From contig NZ_FOMK01000006.1 in NCBI RefSeq assembly GCF_900112615.1, positions 233,296-297,295 on the forward strand: 64,000 nt of DNA, read 5' to 3'. Source of the DNA: Chitinophaga sp. CF118 (GTDB taxonomy: Bacteria > Bacteroidota > Bacteroidia > Chitinophagales > Chitinophagaceae). Of the stretch, positions 36,837 through 45,212 are shown one piece after another (positions within the stretch are counted from its first letter, which is position 1; each line of letters opens with the position of its first letter). Below the pieces are notes generated by a model that searched no databases, was not told the DNA's origin, and was given only the letters and a program-made list of their open reading frames with translations. The position numbers and the translations under genes are program-made.

Positions 36837-37358
36837 TTATCTGAAGCGAATATTACGAGTTGCTCCAATACCAACATACTGTAAATTTCCTGCATCGTCC
36901 TGATTTCTGAAAATTCCATTATAAAAGACAAAAACATTCCAGTTGTAGTTATGATAACCAAGCTGGGGTCTTGTATACACACCCCCTGTCGCACCCGAAA
37001 CACCGATCAGGAAACTATATCCAAGATCAACTCCTGCAAAGAATCCTGTGCTCTTAGGATAATATCTGAGGAATCCACCTAAAGGAATAGTGCCAAAATT
37101 ATCATATCCATTTTCAGGAAAGAAGTGGTTGTATCCTGTTGTAATACCTATTCCCAGATGCTTTGTAGACATGAGCTGTCCTTTTAATTCAATCCCAAGT
37201 ATAAAACTGCTGATATCACTAAGGTCTCCAAATGGAATACCTCCATTTAAGCCAACTTTCAACCATGAATTTTTACTTGTCACTTCTTCTGGCTGGGGTT
37301 GAGAGAATGATTTAGCTGATAGTATTACTGCAAACAAGAATAAAATAATATGTTTCAT
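36837..37358 (-). CDS. secreted outer-membrane-beta-barrel-like protein, function unknown
   Basis: The 173-residue protein has a signal peptide ending SFSQP. Alternating strands follow: WLKVGLNGGIPFGDLSDISS, then FILGIELKGQLMSTKHLGIG, then GFFAGVDLGYSFLIG. The protein ends in Arg-Phe-Arg rather than a clear aromatic barrel terminus. The pattern is that of small 8-stranded outer-membrane proteins (OmpW/OmpX-like or porin-family), common in Bacteroidota and without an assigned function. The gene stands alone, divergent from the Nif3-like gene. Confidence 0.75.
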   Translation of the reverse strand: MKHIILFLFAVILSAKSFSQPQPEEVTSKNSWLKVGLNGGIPFGDLSDISSFILGIELKGQLMSTKHLGIGITTGYNHFFPENGYDNFGTIPLGGFLRYYPKSTGFFAGVDLGYSFLIGVSGATGGVYTRPQLGYHNYNWNVFVFYNGIFRNQDDAGNLQYVGIGATRNIRFR

Positions 37359-37486
37359 ACTTCATAGCTTTACAGTGTGTTCACAAACGGCGTACCATTT
37401 CCCCTACCAACTAAACCGTTTGTATGGTACTTTTCATAACATCGTTGGAAATACTTATATTTATAAACACAGGTAAATTCAGCATT

Positions 37487-38389
37487 ATGCAAAATGAAGT
37501 TAACAGACGGAAGTTCATCACCAATATTACAAAGGGTGTTGGCTCAGCAGTTATATTATCATCGCCATTGGTAAGCTTTGCTTCCGGCTTTCTCAGAAAG
37601 CCTGTTACAGTAGGAGAGATTATAGATCTTTTTAAGAAAGAAGTTCCTCATGTAATGGGCGCGGACACTGTAGATACATTAAAAGCCGGTGACAGGGATA
37701 TTGTAGTAACCGGTATTGTAACAACCATGTTCGCTACAATAGAAGTGATAAGAAAAGCTATTGCCCTGGAAGCAAACTTTATCATTGCCCATGAACCTAC
37801 TTTTTATAATCACCACGATGAAACAAAATGGCTGGAGAATGATGAGGTGTATCGTTATAAAGCGGACCTGTTAAAGCAGTATAATATTGCCGTGTGGCGT
37901 AATCATGATTACATTCACAGCACAAAACCGGATGGTGTAACAGACGGACTGGCAGAGCAGTTGGAATGGAAAAAATATCAGGAGGCGAATCAGGTGATCT
38001 ATAATTTACCTGCAGGCTTAACTCTCAAAGCACTGATTAATCATCTGAAAACAAAGCTACATGTTCAGACGGTACGTTATATTGGAAACCTTGATCAATT
38101 GTGCAAAAAGATTTTGTTTCTACCTGGCGCTCCCGGTGGCACAACACAAATTAAAACTACCAGCAAGATGAAACCAGATGTACTGGTATGTGGAGAAATA
38201 TCCGAATGGGAAACTGCAGAATATGTGAGAGATGCCCGCGCCAAAGGACAACAATTATCATTAGTAGTGGTAGGACATATTGCCAGTGAAGAACCCGGAT
38301 CAGCATTTATGGCGCAATGGCTTAAAAATAAATTTCCTGAGATAAAGACATCGCATGTACCGGCTGGTAATTCCTTATCCTTTTTGTAG
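37487..38389 (+). CDS. Nif3-like dinuclear-metal protein with twin-arginine-type leader
   Basis: About 300 residues from ATG 37487. The leader NRRKFITNITKGVGSA is followed by a hydrophobic stretch, like a Tat signal. The mature part follows the Nif3/NGG1p family: VTVGEIIDLFKKE, EANFIIAHEPTFYNHHDETK with the metal-binding HEPTFYNHHD, and a late VVVGHIASEEPGSAF segment. Nif3 proteins are widespread, bind two metals and have an uncertain function (possibly GTP cyclohydrolase-like). Export is unusual because most Nif3 proteins are cytosolic. The gene is single and ends before a bidirectional hairpin. Confidence 0.85.
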   Translation: MQNEVNRRKFITNITKGVGSAVILSSPLVSFASGFLRKPVTVGEIIDLFKKEVPHVMGADTVDTLKAGDRDIVVTGIVTTMFATIEVIRKAIALEANFIIAHEPTFYNHHDETKWLENDEVYRYKADLLKQYNIAVWRNHDYIHSTKPDGVTDGLAEQLEWKKYQEANQVIYNLPAGLTLKALINHLKTKLHVQTVRYIGNLDQLCKKILFLPGAPGGTTQIKTTSKMKPDVLVCGEISEWETAEYVRDARAKGQQLSLVVVGHIASEEPGSAFMAQWLKNKFPEIKTSHVPAGNSLSFL

Positions 38390-38456
38390 ATCAATGGTAC
38401 ACTCAATTCAGAATACATCGCGTCCTAAATCTCAAACGCCTAATCCATATAAATGA

Positions 38457-38500
38457 ACAAGAGGCTATGAGAAATGAAATTATTTCTCACAGCCTCTTGT
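38457..38500. terminator. bidirectional terminator hairpin
   Basis: ACAAGAGGCT plus GAGAAAT pairs with ATTTCTC plus AGCCTCTTGT, and the stem is followed by a T-rich stretch. It separates convergent Nif3-like and globin genes. Confidence 0.85.
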
Positions 38501-38514
38501 TTTATGTCTGATTA

Positions 38515-38997
38515 TTAATTCCCCTGATATGGCCCTTTCGTTTCACCCCAGCCCCATTCAGGCATAGGTTCTTTTTCATTAACAGGGTTTTCGCTGGTAT
38601 TGGAATTGATAACAGCTATCCGGCTGCCCCATTCTAAATAGCCTACAAAAGCCGAACGGAATTCCGGATCATTGGCAAGCCCAATTTCATCAGCGGTTTC
38701 CAGTAAAAGATTCATCCATCTTTTTCGTTTAGACTCATCCAGCATTTTATTCAGATGATGGGAAATCATGATGGCATGACTTCCTTTATCTTCTTCAGAA
38801 TAAAATTTAGGTCCGCCAAAAACTTCAGCAATGAAATGAGCTACGTGTTTGCTATGGTCGCCAGACATATTTTTAAATACCGGCGACAGCAATTCATCTT
38901 GTAGTACTTTCTCATAAAATACTTTCGTCAGCTTTTCAAGGATATCTTTACCTCCAGCCCAATCATATAGCGTGGGTATTACTTTTCTTTGCTCCAT
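38515..38997 (-). CDS. group II truncated haemoglobin
   Basis: The 160-residue protein starts with the family block TLYDWAGGKDILEKLTKVFY. It has the haem-pocket region HVAHFIAEVFGGPKFYS and the proximal-His segment HAIMISHHLNKMLDE, and closes with the typical MPEWGWGETKGPYQ tail. It binds haem and oxygen or detoxifies NO and peroxide in the cytosol. Its start overlaps the end of the monooxygenase-like gene by 19 bp, so both are one transcript, divergent from an HxlR regulator with an inverted repeat between. A stress-inducible redox role follows from this arrangement. Confidence 0.93.
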   Translation of the reverse strand: MEQRKVIPTLYDWAGGKDILEKLTKVFYEKVLQDELLSPVFKNMSGDHSKHVAHFIAEVFGGPKFYSEEDKGSHAIMISHHLNKMLDESKRKRWMNLLLETADEIGLANDPEFRSAFVGYLEWGSRIAVINSNTSENPVNEKEPMPEWGWGETKGPYQGN

Positions 38998-39389
38998 GAT
39001 ACAGATGTAAGATTATAGTGTTTCATTTCCTCAATATTAGTGAAAAATTGCCGTACCAAATTAAAGAAACCACCGAACTCACTACTTTTCCTGAACTTGC
39101 TTAAATGATCATCCATTGATGTCCAGTGAATGGTAACAATATAATGTTCAGGCTCTTCTTCTCCATGTATAATCTCGTAACCTAAACAATAAGGCGAGGC
39201 TTGAAGAAACTTACCAGCATCGCTATATGCTTTCTCAAAATTGCTTCGCTGCTCCTGTGGAATTGTGTACCTGATAATTTCGACTGTGTAATTCTTTGCA
39301 GTATTCATATTTTTTTTGTTGGTTTGCGCTATGCTAGTGCTGGTGAAGAACAATCCAATTAACAAGAGCAGTTGACTAATGGTTTTCAT
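38979..39389 (-). CDS. exported antibiotic-biosynthesis-monooxygenase (ABM) domain protein
   Basis: The 136-residue product has a signal peptide ending STSIAQ. An ABM ferredoxin-like domain follows: VEIIRYTIPQEQRSNFEKAY, then YCLGYEIIHGEEEPEHYIVT and IHWTSMDDHLSKFRKS. ABM proteins act as quinol or polyketide monooxygenases or haem-degrading enzymes, usually in the cytosol. The export signal is therefore unusual; an internal ATG after the signal (MNTAKNY) would give a cytosolic form. It is the first gene of the pair with haemoglobin, divergent from HxlR at 39481. Confidence 0.85.
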   Translation of the reverse strand: MKTISQLLLLIGLFFTSTSIAQTNKKNMNTAKNYTVEIIRYTIPQEQRSNFEKAYSDAGKFLQASPYCLGYEIIHGEEEPEHYIVTIHWTSMDDHLSKFRKSSEFGGFFNLVRQFFTNIEEMKHYNLTSVSWSKEK

Positions 39390-39439
39390 AATGAGTAATT
39401 GAGTAGCTAAATTATCCGAATATATTTATTCACGCAATA

Positions 39440-39457
39440 GCTTACCTAAAAGTAAGC
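39440..39457. promoter_or_regulatory. inverted repeat in the HxlR divergent promoter region
   Basis: GCTTAC-N6-GTAAGC lies in the 91-bp gap between the ABM/globin unit and the HxlR gene, 24 bp before the HxlR start. Placement and symmetry fit an HxlR operator. Confidence 0.5.
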
Positions 39458-39480
39458 CCTGTTAATATCTTAGATAGATC

Positions 39481-39846
39481 ATGATAAAACTTAACGATAA
39501 AACATTTACCTGTCCTATTGATGTAAGCCTTCATTTTATCAATGGGAAATGGAAGATATTGATTCTTGCACATCTGCATAGATTTGAGAAAAAGAGCTTT
39601 AGTGAAATAAGGGATAACTTACCGGGAGTATCAGAGAAAATGCTGACTCAGCAACTTAAACAATTGGAAGGCGATGGGCTAATAGAAAAAATTGAACTAT
39701 CGTTAAAACCTTATCGAGTGGAATATACTTTAACAGATTTGGGAAAATCGTTTGCTCCGATGTATGAGTTTTTAAGTCAGTGGGGTATTCAATATTTAAA
39801 AGAAAATGATATTGATTATCTGAAAGATCAGGAGTTGTATAAATAG
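39481..39846 (+). CDS. HxlR-family winged-helix regulator
   Basis: The 121-residue protein has the conserved start TCPIDVSLHFINGKWKILIL, with the N-terminal cysteine that senses electrophiles or oxidants in relatives such as HypR and YodB. The HTH block FSEIRDNLPGVSEKMLTQQL and the wing EYTLTDLGKSFAPM follow. It probably controls the divergent ABM/haemoglobin genes through the GCTTAC repeat. A strong hairpin terminator follows. Confidence 0.92.
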   Translation: MIKLNDKTFTCPIDVSLHFINGKWKILILAHLHRFEKKSFSEIRDNLPGVSEKMLTQQLKQLEGDGLIEKIELSLKPYRVEYTLTDLGKSFAPMYEFLSQWGIQYLKENDIDYLKDQELYK

Positions 39847-39863
39847 CCCGTCGTTTTATACAT

Positions 39864-39903
39864 AAAAGGGGCAAATCATTATCAATATGATTTGCCCCTT
39901 TTA
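39864..39903. terminator. strong bidirectional terminator
   Basis: AAAAGGGGCAAATCAT and ATGATTTGCCCCTTTT form a 16-bp stem with a 7-base loop, flanked by A- and T-rich tracts, between the convergent HxlR and GAPDH genes. Confidence 0.9.
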
Positions 39904-39921
39904 CTTATTCTGATTTATACC

Positions 39922-40932
39922 TTACGCTTCAACCAGGTTATTCACCTTGCCGGCCAGTTCTACAGTCAGTTCTGCCAGCCTGTTAGAAATACCTACTTCA
40001 TTATCATACCAGGACACCACTTTTACCAGATTACCAATAGAACGTGTAAGCGTACCATCTATGATAGAAGAATGTGTATTCCCTAATATATCTGCAGATA
40101 CCAGTTGTTCTTCAGTATATTCCAGTACTCCTTTTAAAGAGTTGGAAGCATGATATTTAAACAATTCATTTATCTCTTCGGCAGATGCTTTCTTTACCAG
40201 GTTTAAAGACATATCAGCTATTGATCCGTCTATAACAGGTACGCGATAAGAGAATCCATCCAGTTTACCTTTTAATGCTGGCAATACATCTCCTATAGCT
40301 TTCGCAGCACCTGTGGTAGTGGGTATAATAGATTGTGTAGCAGCACGGGCTCTTCTGAAATCTTTATGCGGACCATCCTGCAGCATCTGATCCATTGTAA
40401 ATGCATGTATAGTACTCATGAAACCGGATGCAATACCATATTCATTATCCAGCAGATATAACAAAGGAGCAATACAGTTGGTAGTACAGGATGCTGTAGA
40501 AAGAATAGTATCAGCTTCTGTGATCTGTTCCTGATTCACACCTGCTACAATTGTTTTCACATTACCAGTGGCGGGGGCAGTAATCAATACTTTCTTTGCG
40601 CCTGCAGCAATATGTAATTGCGCCAGGTCCCTTTGTGTAAAGCGACCGGTTGATTCAATCACTACATCTATTTGTAAATCTTTCCAGGGCAGTTTTTCAG
40701 GTGCTCTCTCATTCAGGAGCAGTATTTTACGACCATTTACAATAATGTACTGATCTTTTTGTTCTACTGTACCGGCGAACTTTCCGTGTGAGGAATCATA
40801 TTTGAAAAGATGCGTTAACAGCTGAATGTCTGTCAGATCGTTAATGGCAACTACTTCTATGTCTTTTTTATCCTGGAGCGCTCTTAAGGTCATTCTACCT
40901 ATGCGTCCAAATCCATTGATAGCTACTTTCAT
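39922..40932 (-). CDS. gapA: type I glyceraldehyde-3-phosphate dehydrogenase
   Basis: The 336-residue protein opens MKVAINGFGRIGRMTLRAL (NAD-binding) and has the catalytic segment LSTASCTTNCIAPLLYLL with the active-site cysteine. The TQSIIPTTTGAAKAIGDVLP region and the final SWYDNEVGISNRL are as expected. It converts glyceraldehyde-3-phosphate to 1,3-bisphosphoglycerate in central carbon metabolism. It lies only 18 bp after the GlxA-type regulator on the same strand, so the two are probably co-transcribed, which is unusual for a housekeeping gap. It may be a second, conditional GAPDH. Confidence 0.96.
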   Translation of the reverse strand: MKVAINGFGRIGRMTLRALQDKKDIEVVAINDLTDIQLLTHLFKYDSSHGKFAGTVEQKDQYIIVNGRKILLLNERAPEKLPWKDLQIDVVIESTGRFTQRDLAQLHIAAGAKKVLITAPATGNVKTIVAGVNQEQITEADTILSTASCTTNCIAPLLYLLDNEYGIASGFMSTIHAFTMDQMLQDGPHKDFRRARAATQSIIPTTTGAAKAIGDVLPALKGKLDGFSYRVPVIDGSIADMSLNLVKKASAEEINELFKYHASNSLKGVLEYTEEQLVSADILGNTHSSIIDGTLTRSIGNLVKVVSWYDNEVGISNRLAELTVELAGKVNNLVEA

Positions 40933-40950
40933 GATATTATTTTTTAAGTA

Positions 40951-41943
40951 TTAATCTTCAATTGCATGAAGTGATGTTCTGAATGAACGACGGTAATCGC
41001 TTGGCGATACCATCATATGACGGAGGAAAGTCCGCCGCATGGAAATCAATCCGCCAAGACCACATTTCTCTGCTATCTGATCCATACTCAGATCACTGTC
41101 TTCAAGATATTTACGTGCCACTTCTACACGCACTTTTTCTACAAACTTGGCCGGTGTAAGTCCGGTTTCTTTCAGAAACACACGGGCAAAATTGCGTACA
41201 CTCATACTACTATGTGCTGCCAGCTGCTCTATATTGAGATCTTCTGCCAGGTGATGTATCATCCACGGATATAACTTTCCCGCTATTGAATTTTCGAAGC
41301 TATTAATCTCCAGCATCTTACTAAACTGCGATTGATACCCCGGCCTTTTAAGATGCAACACTAGTCTGCGTGCCACCCGCAATGCCACCTCACGGCCATG
41401 ATCTTCTTCCACAAGTGCAAGTGAGAGGTCTATTCCCGAGGCCACTCCTCCGGAGGAATACACATTACCATCGCGAGTAAAGAAAGGATTCGTATCTACC
41501 TTCACCTTTGGATATCGCAGCTGAAATTGCTGACTATGCTCCCAATGCGTTGTGGCCTGTTTTCCATCAAGAATGCCGGCCTCTGCCAGTGCATAAGTCC
41601 CAACACAGATAGAGCCAATACGCTGAAGATGAGGGTAAGTATCTTTCAGCCATTGAATAAAAGGGATACTTTCCTGCATTTGGGCAATTGAGAAACCTGC
41701 TATGATGAGGGTATCAATAGGTTGGGTGATGGAAGTTGCTATCACCGGACAAATAATTTCCAAACCGCTTTTGGTAACGATCTTCTTTGTATGGAGCGGG
41801 GAAGCCATCAATATCTCATAACCGCCCTCATCTTCCAATGCTTTGTCTGCCGCAGCAAACACATCACAGGGACCGGCAATATCCAGCAGGAAGGTGCCCG
41901 GCATAGGTACAACAACGATTAATTTCTTCTTTACCCTTGACAT
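40951..41943 (-). CDS. GlxA-family regulator (DJ-1/PfpI domain + AraC HTH)
   Basis: The 330-residue protein has an N-terminal DJ-1/PfpI-like domain (FLLDIAGPCDVFAAADKALE, then IGSICVGTYALAEAGILDGK with the nucleophile-elbow cysteine). Two AraC helix-turn-helix motifs follow (MSVRNFARVFLKETGLTPAK; LSMDQIAEKCGLGGLISMRR). It is cytosolic and probably a carbonyl- or metabolite-responsive activator. Full -33/-7 consensus lies right at its start codon (41948-41978), implying a leaderless message. The next gene is gapA, so it may respond to aldehyde or methylglyoxal stress; that is inference. Confidence 0.9.
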   Translation of the reverse strand: MSRVKKKLIVVVPMPGTFLLDIAGPCDVFAAADKALEDEGGYEILMASPLHTKKIVTKSGLEIICPVIATSITQPIDTLIIAGFSIAQMQESIPFIQWLKDTYPHLQRIGSICVGTYALAEAGILDGKQATTHWEHSQQFQLRYPKVKVDTNPFFTRDGNVYSSGGVASGIDLSLALVEEDHGREVALRVARRLVLHLKRPGYQSQFSKMLEINSFENSIAGKLYPWMIHHLAEDLNIEQLAAHSSMSVRNFARVFLKETGLTPAKFVEKVRVEVARKYLEDSDLSMDQIAEKCGLGGLISMRRTFLRHMMVSPSDYRRSFRTSLHAIED

Positions 41944-41947
41944 GATG

Positions 41948-41978
41948 CAAAGGTAGGGAGTAAATAGGATGGCTCAAA
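41948..41978 (-). promoter_or_regulatory. consensus Bacteroidota promoter of the GlxA/gapA unit
   Basis: On the minus strand TTTG (41975-41978) and TACCTTTG (41948-41955) are 19 bp apart, the standard spacing. The -7 box ends 5 bp before the ATG at 41943, so transcription should start at or next to the start codon. Confidence 0.75.
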
Positions 41979-42014
41979 TGACATATTTTATACAATTTCG
42001 GCCAAATGTTGTAT

Positions 42015-42428
42015 TCAATGCGCTGATTTTATATAACCCCAGCCTTCTTTTTGTTTGCTGATGATTTCATAGATAGCATCAGGTACAACATCTACACCTT
42101 GTACCAGCTGATTGGCTTCCTTATTATTCCGTTTCATAGTAGCGCCGCATACTTTTACACTAACCTTATTATTTTTGGTAAGGTCCATTATATCATTTGA
42201 AATTGTTGATTTATCCTTTAGTACCATATCCAGTGCATCACCATAAACAGCCACTTCCAGCTTGGCATCGGGCCTTTCTTTCATGATACCGTTTATTTGC
42301 CGTATAATGGTTTTATGATCGGCAGGATCTTTACTGGTGATGTCGAATATTACTTTGTAATCGGTTGCCTGGGCAAAGGATAAAATATATCCCAGCAGGA
42401 GTCCGGTGAGAATAAGAAGCTTTTTCAT
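42015..42428 (-). CDS. exported DsrE-like protein
   Basis: The 137-residue product has a signal peptide ending LSFAQ. A DsrE/DsrF-type alpha-beta fold follows: DYKVIFDITSKDPADHKTII, later KLEVAVYGDALDMVLKDKST and a VKVCGATMKRNNKEANQLV segment with one cysteine near the usual active position. DsrE proteins transfer sulfur. The gene is the last of a minus-strand cluster with a dihaem cytochrome c and a Tat-exported protein, pointing to periplasmic sulfur chemistry. Confidence 0.85.
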   Translation of the reverse strand: MKKLLILTGLLLGYILSFAQATDYKVIFDITSKDPADHKTIIRQINGIMKERPDAKLEVAVYGDALDMVLKDKSTISNDIMDLTKNNKVSVKVCGATMKRNNKEANQLVQGVDVVPDAIYEIISKQKEGWGYIKSAH

Positions 42429-42452
42429 AATGAAATTATTAGATGTTAGGAA

Positions 42453-43415
42453 TTATTTCGCGGGTACTTTTGCCTTCTTTTGTTGAACAATAGGACCAAA
42501 GGGGCCGTATTTATGTTGCTGTTCAGTAAATGTGTCACTGAAAGGTCCAAATGGCAAATCGACTGGTTTGGTATTTATAACAGGCCAATCTTCAGGAAAT
42601 TCTTTGAACGGGCGTGGCTGTGAGTTCACAAAAGCAGCCACATCCCAGGCCTCTTCATCCGTTAGTTGTTGCGTATTATTATTGGTGGGGGATGTCCCGA
42701 AGGGCATATTATCTTTTACATAACCTGCAAACTTCGATAGTCTGTAAATACCGGCTCCCGTATTATAACTGTTCTCTCCCCATAATGGCGGATATAAATA
42801 GCCAATCGCATCTGGTTGCCCAGCCCCATCTTTTCCATGACATTGCTGGCATCTTTGTTCAAACACCAGCTTACCTCTTTTGGGATCTGCAGCTCTTGCC
42901 AGGTATTTCAATTCTTTTATTCCACTTCCAGGAGGTTTATATCCCTTCCGTACGTTCTTGCCAAGCCAGTGCATATACGCTATTATAGCCTTCAATTCCC
43001 GGCTGTTACTATCGAGTGCGCTACCGTTGAGACTCCTTATAAAGCAATCATTGACCTTTTTCTCCAGCGACTCTACAGTACCACTCCTTTCCCTGAATTT
43101 TGGATATGTGGCTGCACTTCCTCCATAGTTATTCCCCCAGGGTTTAGTACCTGCATTCAGATGGCAATTCTGACAATTCATACCGTTACTTATACTGGCC
43201 ACTTTTCCATCAGGGCCAAGGTATAAAGATGTATGAGCTATCAGATCCCGTCCATACATGATCATTGCACCATTGGCTGTATGTGGAATTATAGCCGTAT
43301 CTGGCGCTGTCCATAATCCTGACTGCTCTTTTTTATGAGCTTTTTTGTTAACGATCGTTATAACAATAACCAGTATCAACCCTGCAATTAACGTCATCCA
43401 CAACTTCCTGATCAT
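42453..43415 (-). CDS. dihaem c-type cytochrome resembling thiosulfate dehydrogenase (TsdA-like)
   Basis: The 320-residue protein has one N-terminal membrane helix/signal, then two haem-c motifs: NCQNCHLNAG and RCQQCHGKDG. Around the first are TYPKFRERSGTVESLEKKVN and the segment DCFIRSLNGSALDS, and the second domain ends TQQLTDEEAWDVAAFVNSQP. This follows the TsdA/SoxA-like pattern. TsdA joins two thiosulfates to tetrathionate in the periplasm. The gene is flanked by DsrE-like and Tat-exported genes with gaps of about 25 bp, so a sulfur-oxidation unit is likely; the substrate is not proven. Confidence 0.85.
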   Translation of the reverse strand: MIRKLWMTLIAGLILVIVITIVNKKAHKKEQSGLWTAPDTAIIPHTANGAMIMYGRDLIAHTSLYLGPDGKVASISNGMNCQNCHLNAGTKPWGNNYGGSAATYPKFRERSGTVESLEKKVNDCFIRSLNGSALDSNSRELKAIIAYMHWLGKNVRKGYKPPGSGIKELKYLARAADPKRGKLVFEQRCQQCHGKDGAGQPDAIGYLYPPLWGENSYNTGAGIYRLSKFAGYVKDNMPFGTSPTNNNTQQLTDEEAWDVAAFVNSQPRPFKEFPEDWPVINTKPVDLPFGPFSDTFTEQQHKYGPFGPIVQQKKAKVPAK

Positions 43416-43439
43416 ATTCGATTGTTAAGGAATCAATAC

Positions 43440-44147
43440 TTATCCTGCAAAGCAATAACCACAACTCTTTTCCTGTGCTCGTCCAATTGCCCACATTCCG
43501 GAAGGTACCACCTGGATACCGGGTAAGAGGCCATTAAGCCAATCCTTTCTTACCTCTGCAGCATCCATCGACATGTTTTGAGCTACTATTGCGCTATATA
43601 CTGTGATGGCCATATTACATACACAGAATAATACTCCGCTATCCTGCAATTCATTTATACCTATTGCTACATCCCCAACACCCGGAACTTTAAAATCTCC
43701 TGGTTTAGGCTGCCAGAATGGATTCCGGAGTGCAGGTGCTTTGGTCATCGGGTCATCTGCCTTAAATACTTCTCCAAATTTATATTTAGGCCACAACTCA
43801 TTTTTCATGGCATATGGTATTGCATCATGCCGCAATACAACTACCACTCCACAATCTTTTTCCGGCGTACCGGTTGCTTCATTTGTAAGTAAAAATATTT
43901 TTGCCCATGCAAAAGGAAAAATATCATGCGGACGGGTAACATCAATCACCACACGGTGTTTACCTTTAATTTTATTTACCCAGGCTTCTGGATCATCATT
44001 CCCGCTATCTACTATTCCTTCATTTTGGAATGCCGCCTGTAAGTTAAGTGGAGCAAGAACCGGGATGCCCATAATTGTTGCGCCGGCAACGATCTTTCCT
44101 AAAAAATCACGGCGGTTCGTGATTGCAGCGTCTACGATATGTTTCAT
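43440..44147 (-). CDS. Tat-exported protein of the sulfur-type cluster, function unknown
   Basis: The 235-residue protein has a twin-arginine leader (TNRRDFLGKIVAGATIMGIP). The mature part has KHRVVIDVTRPHDIFPFAWA and IFLLTNEATG near the start, and DSGVLFCVCNMAITVYSAIV with a CVC pair in the middle. It ends in CGYCFAG, a C-x2-C. The fold looks DsrE-related (alternating beta-alpha with cysteine at the sheet edge). Tat export suggests a cofactor or folded-state passage. It is the first gene of the cluster with the dihaem cytochrome and DsrE-like protein and probably hands sulfur or electrons to them. Exact function is unknown. Confidence 0.78.
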   Translation of the reverse strand: MKHIVDAAITNRRDFLGKIVAGATIMGIPVLAPLNLQAAFQNEGIVDSGNDDPEAWVNKIKGKHRVVIDVTRPHDIFPFAWAKIFLLTNEATGTPEKDCGVVVVLRHDAIPYAMKNELWPKYKFGEVFKADDPMTKAPALRNPFWQPKPGDFKVPGVGDVAIGINELQDSGVLFCVCNMAITVYSAIVAQNMSMDAAEVRKDWLNGLLPGIQVVPSGMWAIGRAQEKSCGYCFAG

Positions 44148-44399
44148 ATAATTATTGTTTAGATGAGTATGCTGGATTTACTACATTATGTTTGTGGCAA
44201 ACACATTTATTTGCCATTGGTTAGATTAGCTTACAGTATTACATTAAATAAGGCTTAGGGGAAACGGTTAAAATTATCAGACTGATTTATGCTAAAATCA
44301 TAAGTAGGATAGTGTCTCAATTAATTCAATATGTACAAGAGGTATGACTACAAAATTAGGGAAGTTAAAAGGGGTTTAATTGGATAAAAGTGACAAAGT

Positions 44400-45212
44400 T
44401 CAAAGTCCGAGTGCCTGCTCCAGATCTCCCCGGAAGCCTGGATACACGTGTGGAAGATACCCTGAAAAATGCTTGAATTCATGAATGAAATGACTCTGAT
44501 CGCAATAACCGAACTTTTCAGCCAGCTGTATCCATTGGAGAGAAGGTTCTCTTTCAATATACTCTATTGTTCTTCTGAAGCGAACTATGCGGCAGAATGT
44601 TTTCAGATGAACACCTGTTTGTTCCAGGAAATTCCTCTCCAATGTACGTTTGGTTAGATAGGTGCCAAACTCTAACTGCCGGATGGTAATATTTCCATTA
44701 GCCGAATAGATGAGCTGGATGGCTTCATCTATATTTCTGGAATGAGTTTTTTTAAGCAATAACTGATGGATGAGAAATGTTTCAAGTATACGTACCTGTT
44801 GTTCTCCGGTTGCACATTCTCTTATTCTCTCCCCGATTTCATGCATTTGAGGGCCAACCACATCAAACAAATCCCTGCTTTTATTATTAAAGTAATGTGC
44901 CGGTATCCGGAAAAGTTTAAACCAGGCGCCTGGCCTGAGGTTTACAACGAAGCTCTTCATGCCTGCTGCAATACGAATCTTACATATATTATCATTGGGT
45001 CCTACAATAAAATCCGGAGCAGAATATTCACAATTAACAATATCATAAATACTATTTACCGGACCAAGATTGAATGTAATGTTTTGAATAAGATGTGGCA
45101 ATATTACCATCTCCTGATTACCCTCATCCGGAAAATCAGTATGCAGGATTAAATAAGAAACTATATAAGCCTGCAGCAATTGATGCGGTTGGAATGATTG
45201 CACCTTGAACAT
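44400..45212 (-). CDS. AraC-family regulator with DUF6597-type N terminus
   Basis: About 270 residues from ATG 45212 (MFKVQSFQPHQLLQAYIVSY); the longer frame adds an implausible hydrophobic lead. The N-terminal domain has VILPHLIQNITFNLGPV and FVVNLRPGAWFKLFRIPA, as in DUF6597. The C-terminal AraC domain follows (ITIRQLEFGTYLTKRTLERN; LQWIQLAEKFGYCDQSHFIH). It is cytosolic and DNA-binding. It lies near the sulfur-type cluster on the same strand but 250 bp upstream of it, and divergent from the T9SS alginate-lyase-like gene, which it may control. Confidence 0.88.
   Translation of the reverse strand: MFKVQSFQPHQLLQAYIVSYLILHTDFPDEGNQEMVILPHLIQNITFNLGPVNSIYDIVNCEYSAPDFIVGPNDNICKIRIAAGMKSFVVNLRPGAWFKLFRIPAHYFNNKSRDLFDVVGPQMHEIGERIRECATGEQQVRILETFLIHQLLLKKTHSRNIDEAIQLIYSANGNITIRQLEFGTYLTKRTLERNFLEQTGVHLKTFCRIVRFRRTIEYIEREPSLQWIQLAEKFGYCDQSHFIHEFKHFSGYLPHVYPGFRGDLEQALGL

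Noticed and set aside
42532..43226. Several plus-strand frames of 60-136 residues
   Set aside because: They are antisense to the cytochrome gene, whose haem motifs and length are clear.
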